DNA of 12,495 nucleotides, taken from positions 1 to 12,495 of the forward strand of contig JADHXT010000066.1 in assembly GCA_016782825.1 (NCBI GenBank), given 5' to 3'. Origin of the DNA: Candidatus Brocadiia bacterium. Lineage in GTDB: Bacteria > Planctomycetota > PUPC01 > DSUN01. The position numbers and the translations under genes were made by a program. The notes below the pieces were generated by a model. It was given only the letters and a program-made list of their open reading frames with translations, had not been told where the DNA came from and searched no databases. Shown here piece by piece: positions 1 to 6,607 of this stretch. The stretch's first letter is position 1; each line of letters opens with the position of its first letter.

Positions 1-2
1 GG

Positions 3-782
3 GGACGGTCCCTGCGAGCCTTTGCTCGAGAGCCGTGGCGGTTCCTCCTGCTGGGGCTGACGGGCGGGTTCGGCATGGGCTTCTGCGTCTTTCTGGCATT
101 GAGCCACACCAGCTCGATCACCGTGCAGATCATCATGAACACCAATCCCGTGCTCATCGTGCCGCTGTCGCTGCTCGTGGGTGAGAGAGTGGGGGTGGGC
201 AAGGTGGCAGGAGTGATCGCGGGTGCGGTGGGGTGCGGTGTGGTGCTGGTTGGCGTGCCGCAGCAGGTGGCGCTTGAGAATCCACACCACGTGCTCGGCG
301 GCGCGCTCGCGGCGCTCTCTGGCCTGTGCTGGGCCGTCTACACCGTGTGGGGACGCGACGTGGTGCGCCGGCACGGCGGCCTGACGACCACCACCCTCTG
401 CATGCTCATTGGCGGCGTCGCTTTCCTGGTGGCGTGCGTGGTGATGGGCAAGGATTTGCGCCTGAGCTCGCAGGGCGCGCTCACGGGGCTCTATCTGGCC
501 GTGGTGCCGACGGCGCTCGGGTTCACCGCGTGGTACATGGCGTTGGAGAAGCTGCCGGCCAACGTGCTGGGGCCGTTGCAGTTCATTGTGCCCATCGGTG
601 GCGTGGCGCTGGCCACGTGGCTGCTCAAGGAAGAGGTCACGCCGGCTATCGTGGTCGGCGGTGCGTTGGCTTTGCTTGGCATCTACTTGGCGACACGTGG
701 CCCTTCGGCAGGCGAAGAGCCAACCGAGTCTCCGGTGCGACTTGACTCGCGCGGGCACGGGCGTAGACTGAGGCGACCGTAG
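3..782 (+). CDS. EamA-family drug/metabolite (DMT) transporter, 5' end missing
   Basis: Inner-membrane transporter of the EamA (DMT) superfamily, whose members move small metabolites, amino acids or drugs. The substrate cannot be read from the sequence. The frame is open to the left edge, so the true start lies outside; an internal ATG at 75 is not the start because the translation upstream of it (residues RFLLLGLTGGFG) already reads as a transmembrane helix. The first EamA repeat ends with the typical stretch around NTNPVLIVPLSLLVGERV, followed by a glycine-rich helix. The second repeat starts near CWAVYTVWGRDV and closes with LGPLQFIVPIGGVALATWLLKEE, the conserved proline-then-K/E-E signature of the family. 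About eight of the usual ten helices remain. The tail after the last helix is hydrophilic and basic. It lies 32 bases before the next gene, which probably has its own promoter. The family call is firm. Confidence 0.9.
   Translation, partial: GRSLRAFAREPWRFLLLGLTGGFGMGFCVFLALSHTSSITVQIIMNTNPVLIVPLSLLVGERVGVGKVAGVIAGAVGCGVVLVGVPQQVALENPHHVLGGALAALSGLCWAVYTVWGRDVVRRHGGLTTTTLCMLIGGVAFLVACVVMGKDLRLSSQGALTGLYLAVVPTALGFTAWYMALEKLPANVLGPLQFIVPIGGVALATWLLKEEVTPAIVVGGALALLGIYLATRGPSAGEEPTESPVRLDSRGHGRRLRRP
742..769 (+). promoter_or_regulatory. Candidate sigma-70-type promoter for the oxidoreductase at 815
   Basis: TTGACT at 742-747 and TAGACT at 764-769 are separated by 16 bases. This is five of six matches to the -35 consensus and four of six to the -10 consensus. 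Initiation near 776 would give a leader of about 39 bases before the ATG at 815. The promoter would lie inside the last codons of the transporter gene. Such matches arise by chance, and the sigma factors of this organism are unknown. Confidence 0.4.
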
Positions 783-814
783 CGGCAATCTTCACTTCAG
801 ACTGGAGGCTGGAC

Positions 815-1822
815 ATGGGCAAGCTGGGGTTCGGCATCATCGGGTGCGGCGGGATGGGCGCGTCGCTGGCGCGCGGTCTGGGCGAGATCGATGCGGCGGA
901 GATCGTGACGGTGTTCGACGAGGCACAGGACAAGGCGGGGGAGCTCGCCGAGTCCACCGGCGCCTGTGTCAGCCCCAGCCTCGACGACCTGCTGGCCGAC
1001 GACGGCGTGCAGGCCGTGGTGGTGGCGGCGCCGCAGTTTGCCCACGCCGAGAGCACCATCGCCGCGGCCAAGGCCGGCAAGCACGTGTTCTGCGAGAAGC
1101 CCATGGCCGTGACGCTCGCCGACTGCGACGCCATGATCGAGGCGTGCGCCGCCGCCGGCGTGAAGCTCATGATCGGCCAGGTGTGCCGCTACCACGGGGT
1201 GCACGGCAAGGTGAAGGGGCTGGTCGCCAGTGGCGAGTTGGGCAAGCCCATCTGCATGATGGTGCATCGCATCGGCGGCCCCTGGGGCGGCGACTACAAC
1301 CAGCACTGGCGCCTCAGCCGCGAGATGAGCGGCGGCACCCTCCTCGAGATCAACGCGCACGAAATCGACTTCATGCGGTGGGTGTGCGGCGACGTGGCCA
1401 GCGTCTACGCGGCCGGCGGCATCTACCTGGACAAGCGGCTCGACTACCCCGACCTCGCGCTCGTGACCATGAACTTCGCCAGCGGAGCCAAAGGCATGCT
1501 CCACCAGGGGCAGGTGAGCGCCATCGGCGGCTATGGCGGCCGGGTGGACTGCGAGGGCGGCTCGCTCCACTTCCCGTTCTTCTGGGGCGGCGACGGTGGT
1601 ATCCACATCTGCAGGACTGGCGAGGAGGCCACCTTCCTGCCAGCCAGCGAGATCCAGGTGGAGACGCCCGTCACACACGAGCTGCGCGACTTCGTCGGGT
1701 GCGTGCTCGACGGCAGCGACGTGCCCGTCCCGGGGCAAGAGGGAAGGGCCGTGGTCGAGATCGGCATTGCCGCATACCGTTCCATCGACGAGGGGCGACC
1801 CATCGACCTGCCGCTTTCCTGA
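815..1822 (+). CDS. Gfo/Idh/MocA-family NAD(P)-dependent oxidoreductase, cytoplasmic
   Basis: A 335-residue NAD(P)-dependent dehydrogenase of the glucose-fructose oxidoreductase / inositol dehydrogenase / MocA family, which oxidise or epimerise sugars, inositols and their derivatives. The N-terminal Rossmann fold has GCGGMG at residues 10-15. The family EKP motif is at 94-96, where the lysine is a usual catalytic/cofactor residue. The C-terminal substrate domain contains EINAHEIDFMRW with the conserved histidine at 182. No signal peptide is present and the Rossmann fold starts at residue 4, so the enzyme is cytoplasmic, unlike the paralogue at 10103. GGAGG at 804-808 lies six bases before the ATG and supports the start. 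Length is normal for the family. The substrate is unknown. The transporter just upstream could supply it, but a promoter candidate between them weakens the case for one operon. Confidence 0.93.
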   Translation: MGKLGFGIIGCGGMGASLARGLGEIDAAEIVTVFDEAQDKAGELAESTGACVSPSLDDLLADDGVQAVVVAAPQFAHAESTIAAAKAGKHVFCEKPMAVTLADCDAMIEACAAAGVKLMIGQVCRYHGVHGKVKGLVASGELGKPICMMVHRIGGPWGGDYNQHWRLSREMSGGTLLEINAHEIDFMRWVCGDVASVYAAGGIYLDKRLDYPDLALVTMNFASGAKGMLHQGQVSAIGGYGGRVDCEGGSLHFPFFWGGDGGIHICRTGEEATFLPASEIQVETPVTHELRDFVGCVLDGSDVPVPGQEGRAVVEIGIAAYRSIDEGRPIDLPLS

Positions 1823-1832
1823 CGGCACAGCT

Positions 1833-1903
1833 CTGTCTTCTTTCTTCCTTTGCGTCTTGGCGACTTTGCGTGAGAACGCTTCTCTCCACCTTCTTTCTTC
1901 CTT
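1833..1903. repeat. Pyrimidine-rich intergenic repeat with CTTTGCGT units, bounded by a 14-bp direct repeat
   Basis: CTTCTTTCTTCCTT occurs exactly at 1837-1850 and again at 1890-1903, 53 bases apart. Between the copies, CTTTGCGT occurs at 1848-1855 and 1864-1871, a 16-base period. The other strand reads as ACGCAAAG units within a purine-rich tract. From memory, similar CGCAAAG-rich segments are scattered through many uncultured and environmental bacterial genomes, where they are often mistranslated as short basic proteins. That recollection cannot be checked here. The base composition is clearly unlike the flanking genes, with strong C/T versus A/G strand asymmetry and lower GC. No open frame in it looks like a protein. 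Confidence 0.6.
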
Positions 1904-1932
1904 CCTGTGCCTGTCATTATGGCAGGCACAGG
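1904..1932. repeat. Strong 13-bp hairpin (perfect apart from one G-U pair), 3-base loop
   Basis: The arm at 1904-1916 (CCTGTGCCTGTCA) pairs with 1920-1932 (TGGCAGGCACAGG). This gives 13 base pairs including one G-U at 1914/1922, with the loop TTA at 1917-1919. It sits directly against the 14-bp direct repeat ending at 1903. No T-run follows on either strand, so it is not a canonical Rho-independent terminator. It could still stop or stabilise the 3' end of the oxidoreductase transcript ending at 1822, or be the end of a palindromic repeat element of REP type. The pairing is seen directly; the function is open. Confidence 0.65.
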
Positions 1933-1937
1933 TGCCG

Positions 1938-1962
1938 CACTGACAGCCGCAGAGCTTCAGTG
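1938..1962. repeat. Second small dyad, 6-bp arms
   Basis: CACTGA at 1938-1943 is the reverse complement of TCAGTG at 1957-1962, with a 13-base loop. On its own this could be chance. Its position five bases after the strong hairpin suggests that 1904-1962 may fold as one two-stem element. Confidence 0.3.
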
Positions 1963-2167
1963 GCGTGGCCGGTGCATCCCCCAGTCGTGTGCTCCCCCGC
2001 ACCAGAGGACGCGGAGGCCATCGGGCTTGTTCCGTCGCTAAGTGCATGATGTCAGGTAAGATACGGCGCGGGCCGCGCGGTGGAGCGGGGCAGGAGAGCG
2101 ACGCAAGCCATCAAGAGCGCCCGTGCCGCAGTACGGTGAACAAGCCGATGCCGCACCGGCACAAGGT

Positions 2168-2197
2168 TTGCATCACAAGTCTGCTGCACAGTATAGT
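2168..2197 (+). promoter_or_regulatory. Candidate promoter for groES-groEL
   Basis: TTGCAT at 2168-2173 and TATAGT at 2192-2197 are separated by 18 bases. The -10 match is five of six, the -35 only three of six. Initiation near 2204 would give a leader of about 68 bases before the groES ATG. No CIRCE operator surrounds it, so HrcA control is not supported; heat-shock control, if present, must work in another way. Moderate to low certainty. Confidence 0.4.
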
Positions 2198-2212
2198 TGC
2201 CTCTTGCCGAGC

Positions 2213-2233
2213 GGCCGGCCTGAGTGGCCAGCC
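2213..2233 (+). promoter_or_regulatory. Possible hairpin in the groES leader
   Basis: GGCCGGCC at 2213-2220 can pair with GGCCAGCC at 2226-2233, with one C-A mismatch and the loop TGAGT. It lies in the putative leader about 20 bases before the ribosome-binding site (2254-2260) and does not cover it, so it is not an obvious RNA thermometer. It could be an mRNA-stabilising stem. Confidence 0.25.
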
Positions 2234-2271
2234 TGCGTCGGCGCACAGTCCTGAAGGAGGAAGTTTGAGCG

Positions 2272-2571
2272 ATGGCGAAAACCCCGAAGGTCAGGCCCTT
2301 GGGTGACCGGATTCTCATCGAGCGGCTCGAGGCCGAAGGAACGACGGCCGGCGGCATCGTCCTGCCGGACGCCGCCAAGGAGAAGCCCAAACAGGGCAAG
2401 GTCTTGGCCGTGGGCGATGGCGTTCTCGGCGATGATGGCCAGCGTATCCCTCTGCAGGTGAAGGTGGGCGACACGGTGCTCTTCGGCTCGTATGCCGGCA
2501 CCGAGGTGACCCTCGGCGACGAGGAATACCTGATCATGCGACAGGACGACGTGCTGGGAATCCTGGCCTAG
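2272..2571 (+). CDS. groES: Co-chaperonin GroES (Hsp10)
   Basis: A 99-residue GroES, the heptameric lid that closes the GroEL chamber during ATP-driven protein folding in the cytoplasm. The N-terminal VRPLGDRILIERL is the family signature. The mobile loop follows, with GGIVL at residues 27-31, the hydrophobic tripeptide IVL being the GroEL contact. GKVLAVGDG and VKVGDTVLF are the conserved core strands, and EEYLIMRQDDVLGIL is the usual C-terminus. Length is standard. The ATG at 2272 is the only possible start because an in-frame TGA lies at 2266-2268. AAGGAGG at 2254-2260 is a strong ribosome-binding site with a rather long spacing of 11 bases. The partner groEL starts 108 bases downstream, the usual bicistronic order. 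Confidence 0.98.
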   Translation: MAKTPKVRPLGDRILIERLEAEGTTAGGIVLPDAAKEKPKQGKVLAVGDGVLGDDGQRIPLQVKVGDTVLFGSYAGTEVTLGDEEYLIMRQDDVLGILA

Positions 2572-2635
2572 GGCCGTCGTCGATTTGGCTGCGGAGACTG
2601 GGAGGCCGTCTGGCCGCGGCTGCCAATGGCACGCT

Positions 2636-2658
2636 TGGCGGGGCCAATGCCCCATCCA
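2636..2658 (+). promoter_or_regulatory. Small hairpin between groES and groEL
   Basis: GGGGC at 2640-2644 pairs with GCCCC at 2649-2653 around the loop CAAT. TGG at 2636-2638 and CCA at 2656-2658 can extend the stem across a small internal loop. It ends eight bases before the groEL ribosome-binding site. There is no T-run, so it is not a terminator. It might tune the GroES to GroEL ratio or protect processed mRNA. Low certainty. Confidence 0.25.
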
Positions 2659-2679
2659 GGCTCAAGAGGAGCAGTTCGT

Positions 2680-4305
<1,626 letters not shown>

Positions 4306-4321
4306 GAGAGCATGGGCGAGC

Positions 4322-5098
4322 ATGGGCAAGCCGCCTGCCACGATCGTCCCGCGAGTCATTGGCCATGTAGGGCTGTGGACGAGCGTGGCGGCCTGTCTGT
4401 TGTGCGCGCTCTTCTTCGCCGTCGGTACGCTCCGTGCCGGCTCGGACACACTGCCCGTGGGGGGTTCCACCACACCGTGGATCCTCCACGGGCTTCTCTT
4501 TGGTCCCGTAGCTGCCCTGGGCGTGTGGCTATTCGCCGGCTTCCTCAAGCTGCCTGATTGGGGGCTGGCGCCCGAGATGCCGCTGGGGATGAAGCTCCTC
4601 GGTCATCTGGGGCGCGTGCTGGGCACGCTGGGCGCAACCGCCTGCGTGGTGCTGGCGGCGCTCACGGTGGTCATCCCCGACAGCGTGCCGCCTCGCCCGC
4701 CCGCGACCGTCGTGCGCCTGGCACAACCAGCAGCCGCACCCGACGCCGCCGCGACGGCAGGGGCGGCGAACGAATGGCTCATCGCGCGCGCCACGCCTCG
4801 GCCTGGGCTGGCGGCGCTCTACGTGCTGGGCATCCTGGCGTGCGCCCTCGTGCGCCTGCTGGGCTCGGCCGTGTCCGAGGCACGCCGCTGGGCACGAGTG
4901 GGCGCTCTGCTTGGCTGTGGCGGCGCGCTCGTGGTGCTCGTCGTATGCCTGGTGCTCAATGCCACGGTGTGGCGCGCGAGCATGGCCGCCGTGCCGCTCG
5001 GCGTGGGCACGGCGTTGTGTGCCATTCTGTTTGTCGGGCTGTTGGTCTACTTCACGCTGCCGCGTGTGGTGGATGCCTTCGAGGCCTACGGTCTATGA
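4322..5098 (+). CDS. Uncharacterised six-span membrane protein linked to an ABC export module
   Basis: I do not recognise this 258-residue protein. Six hydrophobic segments are visible near residues 16-37, 54-76, 98-118, 162-181, 194-214 and 222-247. Segments 3 and 4 are separated by a Pro/Ala-rich loop (about 120-160) that looks extended and unstructured. There is no ATPase, peptidase or enzyme motif. The frame stays open into the end of groEL, but ATG 4322 is the sensible start because the hydrophobic protein begins there. AGGAGAG at 4304-4310 lies 11 bases before it; a nearer ATG at 4312 is out of frame. The gene begins 16 bases after groEL and ends 28 bases before the ABC ATPase gene, so it is probably cotranscribed with both. 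Inference from position only: an accessory membrane subunit or regulator of the Gld-like transporter. Codon use resembles its neighbours. Confidence 0.8.
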   Translation: MGKPPATIVPRVIGHVGLWTSVAACLLCALFFAVGTLRAGSDTLPVGGSTTPWILHGLLFGPVAALGVWLFAGFLKLPDWGLAPEMPLGMKLLGHLGRVLGTLGATACVVLAALTVVIPDSVPPRPPATVVRLAQPAAAPDAAATAGAANEWLIARATPRPGLAALYVLGILACALVRLLGSAVSEARRWARVGALLGCGGALVVLVVCLVLNATVWRASMAAVPLGVGTALCAILFVGLLVYFTLPRVVDAFEAYGL

Positions 5099-5126
5099 GC
5101 CGATGCACTGGCAAGGGACGCGCGAC

Positions 5127-5888
5127 GTGATCCAGGTGGACCACTTGACGAAGCGCTTCGGGGACATCGTGGCCGTGGACGATGTGTCCTTCGCCATCGA
5201 CCAGGGCGAGGTGGTGGGCTTTCTTGGCCCGAACGGTGCGGGCAAGACCACCGTGATGCGGATGCTCGCGTCGTTTCTGCCCGCCACGTCGGGCACCGTG
5301 CGGGTGGCGGGGTGCGACCCGTTCTGGGAGTCGCTCGCCGTGCGGGAGCAGGTGGGCTACCTGCCGGAGCGCGTGCCGCTGTACGGCGAGATGCGGGTGG
5401 CGGAATACCTGTTCCACCGCGCGCGGCTCAAGCAGGTGGCGGCGTGCGTCCGCAAGCGCCGAGTGGCCGAGGTGATGGAGCGGTGTGGCGTCGCATCGGT
5501 GTCGCGGCGGGTCATCAGCCAACTGTCGCGCGGCTACCGGCAGCGGGTGGGGCTGGCGGATGCCTTGGTGGGCAACCCGCCCATCTTGATTCTCGATGAG
5601 CCGACGTCGGGCCTCGACCCCAACCAGGTGCGGCAGGTGCGCGAGATGGTCCGGGAACTGGGACGGGACCACACGGTGCTGCTGTCCACACACATCCTGT
5701 CCGAGGTGGAGCGGATGTGCCCGCGGGTGATCATCATCAGCCAGGGGCGCATCGTGGCGGACGAGAGCACGGCCGACGTGATGAGCCGCGAGCCGTCGCT
5801 CGAGGAGTTGTTTGTGCGGCTCACACGCACCAGCGACGATGCGAGCGCCGCTCAGGCAGTGGACGCCGACGGGGAGGGGGCTCGATGA
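5127..5888 (+). CDS. ABC transporter ATP-binding protein, GldA-like
   Basis: A 253-residue ATPase that would power the ABC-2-type permease next to it at the inner face of the membrane. Walker A is GPNGAGKT at residues 34-41, the signature is LSRGYRQR at 133-140, Walker B is ILILDEP at 153-159, the D-loop is SGLD at 161-164 and the switch histidine is H189 in LLSTHILSE. The Q-loop region reads VGYLPE at 76-81, with Glu where classic ABC proteins have Gln. This is common in the GldA/CcmA-like branch, as is LSxGYRQRVGLA. GTG 5127 is preferred because AGGGA at 5114-5118 is eight bases upstream; an in-frame ATG at 5103 has no ribosome-binding site. The stop overlaps the permease start (ATGA at 5885-5888), indicating translational coupling. 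Cargo unknown. Confidence 0.93.
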   Translation: MIQVDHLTKRFGDIVAVDDVSFAIDQGEVVGFLGPNGAGKTTVMRMLASFLPATSGTVRVAGCDPFWESLAVREQVGYLPERVPLYGEMRVAEYLFHRARLKQVAACVRKRRVAEVMERCGVASVSRRVISQLSRGYRQRVGLADALVGNPPILILDEPTSGLDPNQVRQVREMVRELGRDHTVLLSTHILSEVERMCPRVIIISQGRIVADESTADVMSREPSLEELFVRLTRTSDDASAAQAVDADGEGAR

Positions 5889-6607
5889 GAAACGTGGCGG
5901 CCCTCACCAAGCGCGAGCTGCTGGCCTACTTCCTCTCGCCGATGGCCTACGTGGTGCTCACCGTGTTCCTGGCCCTGTCGGGCTACGTGTTCTTCAGCGC
6001 CGTGAGCAACACGCAGGAGGCCACGCTGGTGCCGCTGTTCGAGTTCCTTTTCCTGTTGCTGCTGCTCATCTCGCCCATGCTCACCATGCGGCTGTTCGCC
6101 GACGAGTTTCAGAGCGGCACCATCGAGCCCCTCCTGACCGCTCCCGTGACGGCGGCCGAGGTCGTGCTGTCGAAGTATCTGGCCTCGCTGTTCTTCCTGC
6201 TGGCGATGCTCGTGCCCACCTTCGTGCATGCCGCCGTGCTCTTCGCCTTCGGCACGCCAGACGGAGGGCTGGTGGTGGCTGGCTACCTGGGCGTGTTCCT
6301 GCTCGGCGGCTTCTTCCTGGCCGTGGGGCTTGTGGCCTCGGCGTGCGTCCGCTCGCAGGTTTCGGCCGCCGTCATCAGCATTGTGGTGCTCCTGTCGCTG
6401 CTGGTGTTGCCGGTAGTGGTGCCGAAGGGCGCGACGGGTGCCGTGAGTGATGCGGTGCGCACCCTGTGCTTCACGGGGCATTTCGAGGAGTTCACACGAG
6501 GCATCGTGGACACCCGCGACGTGGCCTACTTCCTGCTCGGCACGGCCTTCTGCGTGTTTCTCACGTGTGTGCTAGTGGCGGTGCGGCGATGGAAGGGGGC
6601 GGTGTGA
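5885..6607 (+). CDS. ABC-2-type permease, GldF-like
   Basis: A 240-residue integral membrane subunit of an ABC exporter. It starts with the cytoplasmic TKRELLAYFLSPMAYVV that characterises GldF-type and related ABC-2 permeases. The next conserved element, SPMLTMRLFADEFQSGTIE, is the coupling region between the second helix and the cytoplasmic loop, followed by PVTAAEVVLSKYLA. About six hydrophobic spans are visible, and the protein ends in a short basic tail (RRWKGAV). The ATG at 5885 overlaps the ATPase stop by four bases, and a G-rich GGAGGGGG stretch just upstream serves as ribosome-binding site. The TGA at 6605-6607 shares its last base with the next ATG. A single permease gene implies a homodimer, as proposed for GldF, unless the auxiliary or six-span protein contributes membrane segments. 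Confidence 0.9.
   Translation: MRNVAALTKRELLAYFLSPMAYVVLTVFLALSGYVFFSAVSNTQEATLVPLFEFLFLLLLLISPMLTMRLFADEFQSGTIEPLLTAPVTAAEVVLSKYLASLFFLLAMLVPTFVHAAVLFAFGTPDGGLVVAGYLGVFLLGGFFLAVGLVASACVRSQVSAAVISIVVLLSLLVLPVVVPKGATGAVSDAVRTLCFTGHFEEFTRGIVDTRDVAYFLLGTAFCVFLTCVLVAVRRWKGAV

Larger units (their letters stand above)
1823..2271. other. Longest intergenic stretch (449 bp): repeat element, hairpins and groES leader
   Basis: This is the only gap longer than 300 bases. The left part (about 1833-1962) holds a pyrimidine-rich repeat element and two dyads, described separately. The middle (about 1963-2165) has no convincing gene: the open frames there lack a ribosome-binding site and recognisable protein features. 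A 6-bp inverted repeat (GTGCCG at 2123-2128, CGGCAC at 2157-2162) is weak. The right part carries a promoter candidate at 2168-2197, a small hairpin at 2213-2233 and the groES ribosome-binding site at 2254-2260. I find no CIRCE operator (TTAGCACTC-N9-GAGTGCTAA) and no tRNA. Confidence 0.8.

Noticed and set aside
1837..1903. The direct repeats as a possible CRISPR array
   Set aside because: Only two copies, pyrimidine-rich and low in complexity, without regular spacers or nearby cas genes.
797..2047. A 416-codon minus-strand frame spanning the first oxidoreductase and the repeat element
   Set aside because: Antisense to a real gene. The part over the repeat reads as a basic peptide (SRKVAKTQRKKED), which is the usual mistranslation of this kind of intergenic repeat.
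2027..2062. A second promoter-like pair before groES (TTGTTC and TAAGAT)
   Set aside because: The spacer is 24 bases, too long for a sigma-70 promoter, and it lies far from the gene.
2123..2162. An inverted repeat GTGCCG/CGGCAC in the groES upstream region
   Set aside because: Six-base arms separated by 28 bases are expected by chance in DNA this rich in GC; no operator family is recognised.
1965..2306. A 113-codon plus-strand frame overlapping the groES start
   Set aside because: No ribosome-binding site, no recognisable protein features, and it runs into groES in another frame.
2626..2679. An earlier ATG start for groEL
   Set aside because: The family N-terminus begins at MAKKTMKF (2680), which has its own ribosome-binding site.
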